Of a DNA stretch of 64,000 bases, positions 43,466 through 52,287 are shown piece by piece. The translations under genes were made by a program, and so were the position numbers. The stretch spans positions 62,001-126,000 of the forward strand of contig NZ_JACOPK010000007.1 of the NCBI RefSeq assembly GCF_014288055.1, written 5' to 3'. The notes beneath the pieces were generated by a model. The model had not been told where the DNA came from. It did no database searches and saw nothing but the letters and a program-made list of their open reading frames with translations. How positions within the stretch are numbered: the first letter of the stretch is position 1; every line of letters begins with the position of its first letter. The DNA is from Agathobaculum hominis (GTDB taxonomy: Bacteria > Bacillota > Clostridia > Oscillospirales > Butyricicoccaceae).

Positions 43466-44836
43466 TTATATGGCATCGTGCGGATTTTTTCCTTCTGAGA
43501 GCCGCTGCACGACCGGAACCGTTACGCATATCGACAGGATGAACGCGCACAGGTCGCTCGCCGCCTGACACAGCTGCACGCCCGTCAGACCGAAGAAATG
43601 CGGCAGAATGAGCGCGAACGGGACGAAGAACAATCCCTGCCGCGCCGCCGCAACGATGCTTGCCCGCATCGTCATGGCAATGTTCTGAAGCAGCATATTG
43701 CTCATAACGACAAATCCGGTGATCGGGAACGAGATGCACTGCAACCGCAACGTCAGCGCACCGATGCGGATAACCTCGGCATCGTCGCCCCGGAATACCG
43801 CAATGATCTGCGGTGCAAAAGCAAAGCCGAGCACTGCGAGCGCCAGCAGGATCAGCGAGGAGGATCTGACGCAGAAGTGAAAGCCCCGCGTCACGCGGTC
43901 GTACTTATGCGCGCCGAAATTGAACCCGCAGACCGGCTGAAAACCCTGTCCGAAGCCGATCATCGCGGAGCCTGCGAACTGGCTGACGCGCGAGACGATG
44001 CTCATCGCCGCGATCGCCGCATCGCCATAGGGCCGCGCCGCTGTGTTCAGGCAGGTCACGGCAACCGATGCAAGGCCCTGCCGGCACAGGCTCGGAATTC
44101 CGCCGCGCGACAGATCAGCATAGCGCGCCGCTGACGGCGAGAACAGACGCAGCCGGATACGGATGCCGCCCGACAGGCGAACTCCGCACAGGAGCAGGCA
44201 GAAGCCGACGAGCTGGCTGAGAATGGTCGCGAGTGCCGCACCGCGGATCCCCATATGAAGTCCGAAGATGAACAGCGGATCGAGAGCCATGTTCAGCACG
44301 CCGCCGGAGACCAGCCCGATCATCGCATATACCGCATTGCCCTGCAGGCGAAGCTGATTGTTGAGCACGAGCGACGCGGTCATATACGGTGCGCCGATCA
44401 GAATAATGCACATATAGTCGAGCGCATAGGGCAGAATAGTGTCCGTTGCGCCGAGGAGATGTGCGAGCGGATGCCGCAGCAGCAGTCCCAGAGCCATAAT
44501 GATGCAGCCGGCACCGAGTGCGGAGAAAAAGCCGGTCGACGCCATGCGTTCGGCCTCCTCGCGGTGCTGCGCGCCGAGCTGACGGGAAATATAGTTGCCC
44601 GAGCCCTGTCCGAAGAAAAAGCCGACCGCCTGGATAAGCGCCATGAGCGGAAACACGACACCGACCGCGCCGGTCGCGCTCGTACCGAGCCGCCCGACAA
44701 AAAAAGTGTCGGCCATGTTGTAAATAGATGTGATCAGCATGCTGATGATGGTCGGGACGGCCATTTTACAGATCAGCGGCTCGACCGGAGACTCGGTCAT
44801 CTGAATATATTTGCGTCTTTGTGCATCTGTCTGCAA
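43466..44836 (-). CDS. MATE family efflux transporter
   Basis: The 456-residue protein has twelve hydrophobic helices in two six-helix halves and the MATE opening SPVEPLICKMAVPTIISMLI followed by YNMADTFFVGRLG. It exports drugs or metabolites with Na+ or H+ gradients. I start at TTG 44836, ten bases after AAGGAGG, which gives the usual family length; an ATG 33 codons further upstream has no RBS and includes the leader hairpin CTCTCCC/GGGAGAG. Its own promoter lies at 44906-44935. Confidence 0.9.
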   Translation of the reverse strand: MQTDAQRRKYIQMTESPVEPLICKMAVPTIISMLITSIYNMADTFFVGRLGTSATGAVGVVFPLMALIQAVGFFFGQGSGNYISRQLGAQHREEAERMASTGFFSALGAGCIIMALGLLLRHPLAHLLGATDTILPYALDYMCIILIGAPYMTASLVLNNQLRLQGNAVYAMIGLVSGGVLNMALDPLFIFGLHMGIRGAALATILSQLVGFCLLLCGVRLSGGIRIRLRLFSPSAARYADLSRGGIPSLCRQGLASVAVTCLNTAARPYGDAAIAAMSIVSRVSQFAGSAMIGFGQGFQPVCGFNFGAHKYDRVTRGFHFCVRSSSLILLALAVLGFAFAPQIIAVFRGDDAEVIRIGALTLRLQCISFPITGFVVMSNMLLQNIAMTMRASIVAAARQGLFFVPFALILPHFFGLTGVQLCQAASDLCAFILSICVTVPVVQRLSEGKNPHDAI

Positions 44837-44905
44837 CAGAGATACGCCTCCTTCTCTCTTTCTAAAGGCGCTCTCCCCTGTCGGTTCCGGGAGAGTTCTA
44901 TGTAA

Positions 44906-44935
44906 ATAATAATCCTCTGCATTTTGATTTGTCAA
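44906..44935 (-). promoter_or_regulatory. MATE gene promoter
   Basis: TTGACA (complement of 44930-44935), spacer 18, TATTAT (complement of 44906-44911). Confidence 0.65.
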
Positions 44936-44952
44936 GCTGTATTCACCCGAAA

Positions 44953-46500
44953 TTATTCATATGCAATCGTTTTCGCAATCTCATTCTGTTCGAAATGCAG
45001 GGAAATGCGAATATTCTGCCGTCGGGCGGCTCCCCGCCCCGTTCCCTCCTCGACCTCTATGCGCCGCACAAAAGCGCGGACAAGCTCTCGTGTAAGCCGC
45101 TCCGGACAGCAGCATTCATCGATCACGCTCTCCAGACGCGCTGCATCGGGCAGCTCCGTTTCTCTCATATCCAGACGCCGGCGCAGCGCAGCCGCCTGTT
45201 CTTCCAGACGATGCAGCGCGGCATAAAAGCTGTCCTCCGCAAGTCTGCCTGTCGCACGGTCCAGGTAGAGCGCCGCAATTGTATCCTCCGTGCGTGAAAG
45301 ACTGCGCCGCAGGCCGTGCGCGTCCTCCCGTTCCGGAGAGCAAAGGCTGTGCATCAGTCGCTTGCGGAGCTCGGATTTCTCGCGTTCCGTCAACGCAAGA
45401 TGCCTGTGCAGCACATCCAGAACCGCCGCTTCGAGCGCTTCATAATTTGTTCCGTGCCGAGTGCAGGTGCGGCGTCCGTGCTGCTTGTAGCCGCCGCAGG
45501 CAAGATCGGCGCGGCTTCCCTTCCGCCTCGTGCCGACCGTGCTCATTGCCCGTCCGCAGTCCGCGCAGAACGCGATGCCTGTAAACACATTGACGAAGCC
45601 AGCGGAGCGCGAAATGCGCCGTGAGCGGCTCTGCTGCTGCACCTGCTCAAAAACCGCCTGCGAAACGAGCGCCTCGTGGCAATGCGGTACGACAAACTGC
45701 TCCTCCGGTGCTGTCCGACGGACTTTTCCCGATTTGAAGGACGGTTTTCGTGTTTTTCCCTGAATGAGCGTGCCGAGGTACACCTCGTTTTGCAGGATAC
45801 GCCGCACCGTCCCGGCCGTCCATTCGCCGCGCGGCGCACTGCCGCGATAGACCGAGGGCGGCGCTTCTCCCTGAGCATTCAGCCGCGCCGCAAGCACCGA
45901 CGGAGCAGCGCCTCCGGCCGCCCCTGCAAACAGCTGACGCACCACTGCTGCTGCCGCTTGGTCCGGCACAAGCCTGCCGCGCTCCTGCGGGTCGCGGCGG
46001 TAGCCGTAAGGTGCATAATGACCGATGAAGCGGCCGTCCTTCATTTTCGTCTGTAAGGCTGCTCGGATTTTCCCGCTCGTGTCCCGGGCATACAGCTCAT
46101 TGATGTAGTTGCGCATCGGAAGGAAAATATCCTCGTGCGCCGTGTCGACCGCGTCTCCCACCGCAACGACGCGCACACCGTGCTCCGGGAAATAGCGTTC
46201 CAGATAGCGTCCGGTTTCCAGATAATCCCGCCCCAGACGGGACAGATCCTTGATGAGAATGAGATTGATGCCGCGCTGCGGGATTTCGCACAGCATTTTC
46301 TGGAACTGCGGCCTGTCGAAGGTCGTCCCGGAAACACCGTCATCTGCATATTCCGCCACGACCGGCCAGCCCTGCCTCAGGGCGTAGTCGTGCAGCAGCC
46401 TGCGCTGATTGGCGATGCTCTCGCTCTCTCCGGCACGGCCGGTATCATCGCGGCTGAGACGAAGATACAGCGCCGCGCGGCAGCCTGCCTCCGCCGTCAT
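44953..46500 (-). CDS. Large serine site-specific recombinase
   Basis: The 515-residue protein has the three domains of large serine integrases. The N-terminal resolvase domain carries catalytic S16 (LYLRLSRDDTG) and the Arg-bearing DGVSGTTFDRPQF and IKDLSRLGRDYLETG. The recombinase domain (about 165-270) has GHYAPYGYRRD and GTVRRILQNEVYLGTLIQG. A zinc ribbon (about 300-345) has FCADCGRAM with a later Cys pair, and a coiled coil occupies about 385-440. It should catalyse integration and excision of the element in feoB. RBS GGGAGG precedes the ATG, and a tiny ORF overlaps its start. Confidence 0.96.
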   Translation of the reverse strand: MTAEAGCRAALYLRLSRDDTGRAGESESIANQRRLLHDYALRQGWPVVAEYADDGVSGTTFDRPQFQKMLCEIPQRGINLILIKDLSRLGRDYLETGRYLERYFPEHGVRVVAVGDAVDTAHEDIFLPMRNYINELYARDTSGKIRAALQTKMKDGRFIGHYAPYGYRRDPQERGRLVPDQAAAAVVRQLFAGAAGGAAPSVLAARLNAQGEAPPSVYRGSAPRGEWTAGTVRRILQNEVYLGTLIQGKTRKPSFKSGKVRRTAPEEQFVVPHCHEALVSQAVFEQVQQQSRSRRISRSAGFVNVFTGIAFCADCGRAMSTVGTRRKGSRADLACGGYKQHGRRTCTRHGTNYEALEAAVLDVLHRHLALTEREKSELRKRLMHSLCSPEREDAHGLRRSLSRTEDTIAALYLDRATGRLAEDSFYAALHRLEEQAAALRRRLDMRETELPDAARLESVIDECCCPERLTRELVRAFVRRIEVEEGTGRGAARRQNIRISLHFEQNEIAKTIAYE

Positions 46501-46580
46501 ATTTCCTCCCTGTACCGCTCAAGGATAATGCACTCGAGCGCTTCAAGCAGCAGCTTTCGTTCCCTCTGCGTCACAGTCAT
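46497..46580 (-). CDS. Tiny ORF (27 aa) translationally coupled to the recombinase
   Basis: ATG at the complement of 46578-46580, preceded by GAGGGAGG, opens a 27-codon frame (MTVTQRERKLLLEALECIIL at the start). It ends in TGA overlapping the recombinase ATG. The recombinase RBS lies within its last codons. The peptide is a charged amphipathic helix. It may only couple translation, or may be a small directionality or regulatory peptide; no family recognised. Confidence 0.5.
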   Translation of the reverse strand: MTVTQRERKLLLEALECIILERYREEI

Positions 46581-46780
46581 CCCTCCCTCACCACATCATA
46601 GCGGAAATCCCGGCAAATATGACATGAAACACGCCGCGAGTGTACCCCCTCAGCTGTCGAAATCCCCATGTTTTCTGTAAACTGGACACAGGAGCAGAAA
46701 AAAATGACACTACTCTGTCAAAAATATGCTATACTATAAATAGAGACTCTCTGAGCCGGAAACAGCACAAGTAAGGAAGT

Positions 46781-47554
46781 ATGATAAGTATGACCAGTCT
46801 GCAAATTGCCCTGTGTGATGATAACAGCCTATCCCTTCAACTCGCACAGCTCGCTATTCAGGAATACGAACGGCAGCACCCCGACCGTCTCTGCCGCCTG
46901 CATTGCTTCAGCAGCGGTACTGCTCTGCTCTCTTTTCTGGACAAACACAAGGATTTTTGCTTCGATCTGTTCATCCTAGACGTCGTGATGCCGGAGCCCG
47001 ACGGCATTCAGACCGGCCTCGAGCTGCGCGCACGCGGCGACCAGGGACGCATCGTATATCTCTCGGCAAGTCCGGATTTTGCGCTGTCCGCCTACGATGT
47101 GCATGCCTATTCCTATCTTCTGAAGCCGATCGACCGCAAAAAGCTGTTCGAAATTCTGGATAATACTCATCTTTCTCCGCGCAGGCCGCAGGCGCGTATG
47201 TTCGCCATTCATGTCGGCTCGTCTGTCCGCATGGTATCGTTTGATGAACTCATCTCGGCCGAGCTGAACAGCCGTACCATTCTCTACACGCTTGCAGACG
47301 GCAGCGTGCTCCAGACACCGACGATCCGCAGTTCCTTCAAAACCGAGGTCGCCACCCTGCTCGCGCACGAACAGTTCGTGCAGTGCAGCGTTTCCTCGGT
47401 CGTCAATCTGCGATATGTGCGCTGTCTTGAAAAAAACTGCCTGTATCTGCTCGACGGACGGCAGATTTCCATTTCCCGTCAGGCCGGCGCCGGCGTCAGG
47501 AGCAAATGGCAGAAATACTGGAGCAGCCCGTCTGAAACACATGTAGAGTTCTGA
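46781..47554 (+). CDS. LytTR family response regulator
   Basis: The 257-residue protein has a receiver domain (about 5-125; acidic pair in IALCDDNSLS, phospho-Asp in LFILDVVMPEPDG, Lys in YLLKPIDRKK) and a LytTR DNA-binding domain (about 140-245; FDELISAELNSRTILYTLADG, FVQCSVSSVVNLRYVRCLEK). No histidine kinase gene is adjacent, so the partner is elsewhere or lost. A second ATG at 46790 is a possible start. It is the gene nearest the element's right end and could control element genes; that is inference. Confidence 0.9.
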   Translation: MISMTSLQIALCDDNSLSLQLAQLAIQEYERQHPDRLCRLHCFSSGTALLSFLDKHKDFCFDLFILDVVMPEPDGIQTGLELRARGDQGRIVYLSASPDFALSAYDVHAYSYLLKPIDRKKLFEILDNTHLSPRRPQARMFAIHVGSSVRMVSFDELISAELNSRTILYTLADGSVLQTPTIRSSFKTEVATLLAHEQFVQCSVSSVVNLRYVRCLEKNCLYLLDGRQISISRQAGAGVRSKWQKYWSSPSETHVEF

Positions 47555-47571
47555 TCTTCTGCCGCAGACTG

Positions 47572-47620
47572 AAAACACCGCAGCAACAGCATTCAGGCTG
47601 TATTATGCGGTGTTTTGTTT
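47572..47620 (+). terminator. Terminator after LytTR gene
   Basis: An 11-bp stem AAAACACCGCA/TGCGGTGTTTT (47572-47582 with 47606-47616), inner ACAGC/GCTGT arm, T-rich tail. Confidence 0.9.
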
Positions 47621-47757
47621 TACGCTCCCGGTATCTCTCGTTTAATTTGTTCCCAAAAACATGTTTTTCGATACTTATCCCGTGCTGTTCGAGTTTTCTC
47701 GACAAAATCAAATTGCGAGACCGGTCTCTATCTCTATTTTGGCGCACAAAACACACG

Positions 47758-47768
47758 TAAGCATGTGC
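47758..47768 (+). repeat. Right direct repeat of the integrated element (attR core)
   Basis: TAAGCATGTGC, identical to 33664-33674; the feoB reading frame resumes within it. Confidence 0.88.
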
Positions 47769-48587
47769 ATGGGGTTCGGCTGCAACGCCTGCGGCGTAAC
47801 CGGCTGCCGCATCATCGACTCACCCCGTGAGCGTCTGATCGCCATCCTCACCAACAGCTTTGCACCGTGCAACGGGCGCTTTCCCCTGCTGATTTTCCTG
47901 TGCGCAGTATTCTTCGATGCCGGATCAGCCGGCGGCGCACTGCTGCTGACCGGCGTGATCGCCGGGAGCGTCCTGCTTACGCTTGCAGCCTCCCGGCTGC
48001 TCTCAGCCTTCTTTCTGCGCGGTCTGCCCTCCTCGTTCGTGCTGGAGCTTCCGCCCTACCGCGCGCCGCAGCCGGGCAGGGTGATCGTGCGCAGCGTGCT
48101 CGACCGCACGGTGTTCGTGCTCGGCCGCGCGATGATTGTTGCGGCGCCTGCCGGTGCGCTCATCTGGCTGCTCGCAAACATCACGGTCAGCGGCAGCTCC
48201 CTGTACGGCAGCATGACCGCCTTTCTCGATCCGTTTGGGCGCTTCTTCGGTCTGGACGGAGTCATTCTGGCGGCCTTTCTGCTCGGCTTCCCGGCAAACG
48301 AGCTCGTCATGCCGCTCATCGTCCTCGGTTATCTCTCCGGGGGCACACTTGCCGATGTCTCCGACCTGCTCTCTTTTCGCGCCCTTCTGCTTGCAAACGG
48401 CTGGACCGCCTGCACCGCACTTTGCACACTCCTGTTCACCATCTGCCACTGGCCGTGCTCGACGACCTGCCTTACAGTTTTCAGGGAGACCCGCTCGGTG
48501 CGATATACGCTTGCCGCCATCGCGCTCCCGACCTGCTTCGGACTTGCGCTCTGCGCACTCGTGCGGCTGCTCTGTGTGCCGCTGTAA
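47758..48587 (+). pseudogene. feoB: feoB, 3' part (separated from its 5' part by the element)
   Basis: The frame continues FeoB exactly where the 5' part breaks: SMC then MGFGCNACGVTGCRIIDSPR, followed by IAILTNSFAPCNGRFPLLIF, then helices with GALIWLLANITV, FGLDGVILAAFLLGFPANEL and WTACTALCTLLFTICHWPCS. There are 272 codons after the repeat and no internal stop, so the coding sequence has not decayed. It has no promoter or RBS of its own; the open frame extends backwards into the element without a credible start. Joined to the first part it would make a 627-residue FeoB. Confidence 0.92.
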
Positions 48588-48591
48588 AAAG

Positions 48592-48631
48592 ACACCCTCC
48601 GTCATCTAAAAAGATGTTCGGAGGGTGTTTT
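48592..48631. terminator. Terminator shared by feoB 3' end and ABC exporter operon
   Basis: Stem ACACCCTCCG/CGGAGGGTGT (48592-48601 with 48619-48628) with inner ATCT/AGAT. Confidence 0.88.
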
Positions 48632-48634
48632 ACG

Positions 48635-50557
48635 TTATTCCAGTTCAAACGCACCGGTATAAAGCTGATAGTATTTGCCGTGCTCTTCGATAAGCTGCTC
48701 GTGATTGCCGCGCTCGATGATATGGCCGAGCTCGAGCACCATGATAACATCTGCGTTCTGCACGGTGGACAGGCGATGCGCGATAACGAACACCGTTCTG
48801 CCGTGCATCAGACCATCCATGCCGGCCTGAACAATCGCCTCGGTACGGGTGTCGATCGAGCTGGTCGCCTCATCGAGGATCATGACCGGAGGATCTGCGA
48901 CCGCAGCACGGGCGATCGAGAGCAGCTGACGCTGACCCTGGGACAGGCTGCCGCCGTCACCGCCGATGAGTGTATCATAGCCGTCCGGCAGGCGGCGGAT
49001 GAAATCGTCCGCACCGGCAAGCTGCGCCGCTGCGACGATCTCCTCATCCGTCGCATCAAGATTGCCGTAGCGGATATTATCCCGGATCGTGCCGGTAAAC
49101 AGATTGGTGTCCTGAAGCACGATGCCCAGCGAACGACGGAGATCGGACTTTTTGATCTTGTTGATATTGATGCCGTCATAGCGGATTTTACCGTCTGCTA
49201 TGTCATAGAAGCGGTTGATGAGGTTGGTGATTGTGGTCTTGCCCGCGCCGGTCGCGCCGACAAAGGCTACCTTCTGCCCCGGCTCGGCGTACAGCGTCAC
49301 ATCGTGCAGAACGATCTTATCCGGATTATAGCCGAAGTCCACATCGTAAAAGCGCACATCGCCGCGCAGCTGCGTGTAGGTCGTCGTACCATCCTCATGC
49401 GGATGCTTCCACGCCCAGATACCGGTTTTATCCGTCGTCTCGACGAGGCTGCCTTCGTGGTCGTAGCGTGCATTGACGAGCGTTACATAGCCGTTGTCGA
49501 CCTCCGGTTCCTCGTCCATCAGCTCAAAGATACGCTCCGCGCCTGCGAGCGCCATGATGATCGAATTGAACTGCTGCGAAATCTGTGTCACCGGCATGGT
49601 AAACGATTTGGTCAGCTGGAGGAAGGATGCGATCACGCCGATGGTGATGCTGTCGCCGACAACACCGGACAGTGCGAGTGCGCCGCCGACTACCGCGACC
49701 AGAACATACAGCAGATTACCGATGTTGCCCATGATCGGCATCAGGATGTTCGCAAAGGTGTTTGCATTGCAGGCCGCCTGACGCAGCTCATCATTCAGCG
49801 TGTCGAACTGCTCCCTGCACTTGTCCTCGTGGCAGAACACCTTGATGACCTTCTGACCGTTTATCATCTCCTCGATATAGCCGTTGACCTTGCCGAGAGA
49901 GGTCTGCTGTGCAAGGAAGAAGCGCGCGGACCTGCCGCCGATGCTCCTGACCACGACGAGCATGACCGCGATGCCGAGCAGCACGAACAGAGTCAGCCAG
50001 ACGTTCGTGACGAGCATGCCGATAAATACGGAAATAATGGTCATGGCGGACGAGAACATCTGCGGCACCGACTGACTGAGCATCTGCTGGAGCGTATCGG
50101 TATCGTTCGTGAAGTGGCTCATGAGGTCGCCATGCGTATGCGTATCAAAATAACGGATCGGCAGCGTCTGCATGTGCTCGAACATATCGTCGCGCACGCG
50201 CTTGAGTACGCCCTGCGAAATACCGACCATCAGCCAGTTATAAAGGAAGGTCGTACCGATGCCAATGAAATAGATGACCGCCATGCCCATCAGCGCATGG
50301 ATAAGCTGCGTGAACACGGGAGACGCCTGCAGGAGCAGCGGCGCGACATAATCGTCGATCAGGCTCTTGAGGAACATCGAACCGGCAACATTCGCGACTG
50401 CCGACAGCGCAATGCAGATCAGAACCACGCCGAACTGAATGCTGTAGCCCTTGCCGATATATTTCATCAGACGGTTCAGCGTTTTTTTCGGATTTTTGCT
50501 GCGTTTTCCGCCCATTGGCCTGCGGCCGCCGGGACCGCGCATCTGAGGTCCTGCCAT
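48635..50557 (-). CDS. ABC exporter subunit, canonical nucleotide site
   Basis: The 640-residue half-transporter has a six-helix membrane domain (about 40-330) and an ATPase domain (about 400-630): Walker A FVGATGAGKTTITNL, signature GSLSQGQRQLLSIARA, Walker B MILDEATSSID with catalytic Glu, and H-loop FVIAHRLST. It pairs with the upstream subunit (one-base overlap TAATG) as a heterodimeric multidrug or lipid exporter of the BmrCD/LmrCD kind. The first 25 residues are rich in Gly, Arg and Pro. The operon is headed by a MarR regulator, which points to drug-responsive export. Confidence 0.92.
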   Translation of the reverse strand: MAGPQMRGPGGRRPMGGKRSKNPKKTLNRLMKYIGKGYSIQFGVVLICIALSAVANVAGSMFLKSLIDDYVAPLLLQASPVFTQLIHALMGMAVIYFIGIGTTFLYNWLMVGISQGVLKRVRDDMFEHMQTLPIRYFDTHTHGDLMSHFTNDTDTLQQMLSQSVPQMFSSAMTIISVFIGMLVTNVWLTLFVLLGIAVMLVVVRSIGGRSARFFLAQQTSLGKVNGYIEEMINGQKVIKVFCHEDKCREQFDTLNDELRQAACNANTFANILMPIMGNIGNLLYVLVAVVGGALALSGVVGDSITIGVIASFLQLTKSFTMPVTQISQQFNSIIMALAGAERIFELMDEEPEVDNGYVTLVNARYDHEGSLVETTDKTGIWAWKHPHEDGTTTYTQLRGDVRFYDVDFGYNPDKIVLHDVTLYAEPGQKVAFVGATGAGKTTITNLINRFYDIADGKIRYDGININKIKKSDLRRSLGIVLQDTNLFTGTIRDNIRYGNLDATDEEIVAAAQLAGADDFIRRLPDGYDTLIGGDGGSLSQGQRQLLSIARAAVADPPVMILDEATSSIDTRTEAIVQAGMDGLMHGRTVFVIAHRLSTVQNADVIMVLELGHIIERGNHEQLIEEHGKYYQLYTGAFELE

Positions 50558-52287
50558 TATTCCTCACCGCCCTTTCTGTTCTGCTGGTTGTAGATTTCCT
50601 GATAAATTTGATTTTCTGCGAGCAGCTCGTCGTGCGTGCCGATCGCCTGCACCGCGCCGCCGTCAAGGATAACGATCTGGTCGGCCTCCTGCACGGAGGA
50701 AACGCGCTGCGCGATGATGATCTTGGTGGTGTTCGGGATCTCCTCTGCGAATGCCCTTCGGATGAGCGCATCGGTCTTGGTATCGACCGCGCTCGTCGAG
50801 TCATCGAGGATGAGGATCTTCGGCTTTTTCAGCAGTGCGCGCGCGATGCACAGACGCTGCTTCTGGCCGCCCGAAACGTTGCTGCCGCCCTGCTCGATGT
50901 GTGTGTCGTATTGATCCGGCATCTGCTGGATGAATTCGTCCGCCTGAGCAAGTCTGCATACACGCACAAGCTCGTCATCCGAGGCGTTTTCATTGCCCCA
51001 GCGCAGATTTTCCTTGATCGTGCCCGAGAAGAGGACGTTCTTCTGGAGGACCATTGCGACCTCGTCGCGCAGTGTCTCGATGTCGTAGTCGCGGACATCC
51101 ACACCGCCGACCTTGACCGAGCCGCGCGTTACATCGTACAGGCGCGGAATGAGCTGCACCAGCGTAGACTTTGCCGAGCCGGTGCCGCCAAGGATACCGA
51201 TGGTCTGGCCGGAACGGATATGCAGATTTACATCTCGCAGCGCGAGCTTGTGCTCGTCGCCCTTGTAGCTGAAATCGACCGCATCAAAGTCGATCGAGCC
51301 GTCCTTGACCTCACAGACCGGTTGCGCCGGGTTGTGCAGATCAGGCTTTTCGCTCAAGAGCTCCGCAACTCGTTCTGCGCTCGCCTTCGCCATCGTGATC
51401 ATGACGAAAACCATCGCGACCATCATCAGACTCATCAGGATCTGCATGATATAGGAGAACATGCTGGTCAGCTCGCCGGTCGTCATCGAACCGCTCACGA
51501 TCAGACGCGCGCCGAACCACGAGATGAGCAGCATGCACGCATACATACAGAACTGCATGAGCGGCATATTGCACGCGAGGGTCTTCTGCGCCTTGGAAAA
51601 CGTGCGGTACAGCAGCTCGGAGACGTTCTCAAACTTCTCGGCCTCGTGATCCTCGCGGACATATGCCTTGACCACGCGGATACCGTGCACGTTTTCCTGT
51701 ACGACCGTGTTCAGACGGTCATAAATCTTGAACACACGCTCGAATACCGGGCCGACCATCTTCATAAGAATGCCCAGACCGATCGCAAGAACCGGCAGCA
51801 CGGCAACAAAGATGAGCGCCATGTTTCTGTTGATCTTTGCGGCCATGACGAAAGCAAAGATCAGCATGACCGGGCATCGCACTGCGATGCGCGTGCACAT
51901 CTGAAATGCGTTCTGCACGTTCGTGACATCCGTCGTCAGACGGGTAACGATAGAGCCGGTGGAGAACTTATCGATGTTGGAGAACGAAAAGTCCTGCACC
52001 GCATAGTACATATCGTGTCTGAGATTGCGCGCAAAACCGGTCGAAGCGCGCGCAGCATAGGTGCCGGCCGCCGCGCCGAATACGAGCGCGAGCATCGCAC
52101 ACGCCACGAGGATAAAGCCGTATTTCCCGATGGCGCTCATGTTCTGTGCGTCGATGCCCTTGTCGATGAGCTCCGCCATGACAAATGGAATGAGCACCTC
52201 CATGACGACCTCGAGCACAACGAAAAACGGCGTGAGAAGCGCATCCTTTTTGAACTCACGCACGCTTTTCAGCAGCTGTTTTACCAT
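50557..52287 (-). CDS. ABC exporter subunit, degenerate nucleotide site
   Basis: The 576-residue half-transporter has six helices followed by an ATPase domain: Walker A GILGGTGSAKSTLVQL, signature NVSGGQKQRLCIARA. In Walker B the catalytic Glu is replaced by Asp (LILDDSTSAVD) and the H-loop His by Gln (IIIAQRVSSV). These changes mark the non-hydrolysing site of heterodimeric exporters. I start at ATG 52287 (GGAGGG upstream, overlapping the marR stop by 7 bases). Confidence 0.93.
   Translation of the reverse strand: MVKQLLKSVREFKKDALLTPFFVVLEVVMEVLIPFVMAELIDKGIDAQNMSAIGKYGFILVACAMLALVFGAAAGTYAARASTGFARNLRHDMYYAVQDFSFSNIDKFSTGSIVTRLTTDVTNVQNAFQMCTRIAVRCPVMLIFAFVMAAKINRNMALIFVAVLPVLAIGLGILMKMVGPVFERVFKIYDRLNTVVQENVHGIRVVKAYVREDHEAEKFENVSELLYRTFSKAQKTLACNMPLMQFCMYACMLLISWFGARLIVSGSMTTGELTSMFSYIMQILMSLMMVAMVFVMITMAKASAERVAELLSEKPDLHNPAQPVCEVKDGSIDFDAVDFSYKGDEHKLALRDVNLHIRSGQTIGILGGTGSAKSTLVQLIPRLYDVTRGSVKVGGVDVRDYDIETLRDEVAMVLQKNVLFSGTIKENLRWGNENASDDELVRVCRLAQADEFIQQMPDQYDTHIEQGGSNVSGGQKQRLCIARALLKKPKILILDDSTSAVDTKTDALIRRAFAEEIPNTTKIIIAQRVSSVQEADQIVILDGGAVQAIGTHDELLAENQIYQEIYNQQNRKGGEE

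Larger units (their letters stand above)
33664..47768. mobile_element. 14.1-kb integrative element inserted in feoB, with serine recombinase and metabolic cargo
   Basis: The two parts of feoB stop and resume exactly at an 11-bp direct repeat, so one repeat-to-repeat unit is 14,094 bp. Inside are a large serine recombinase (44953-46500) and cargo: YkvI-like protein, LctD-EtfA-EtfB, a macro-domain remnant, aldo/keto reductase, FUSC-like protein, FeoAB, MATE exporter and LytTR regulator. No conjugation, replication or phage structural genes are seen. Joining the ends would create a site with near-perfect inverted arms TTTTGGCGCAC (47737-47747) and GTGCGCAAAA (33688-33697) around the repeat, as expected of a serine integrase attP. 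Restoration of feoB by excision is inference. Confidence 0.87.

Noticed and set aside
33664..47768. Developmental skin-like element excised during sporulation
   Set aside because: The large serine recombinase invites the comparison, but feoB is not a sporulation gene and nothing ties the recombinase promoter to sporulation sigma factors.
47661..48587. Independent transporter gene starting at 47661
   Set aside because: The open frame before 47758 is element sequence without RBS, and the protein begins in the middle of the FeoB permease.
47867..50593. A 908-residue plus-strand open frame across feoB and the ABC exporter gene
   Set aside because: It crosses a terminator and two real genes in the wrong frame or strand.
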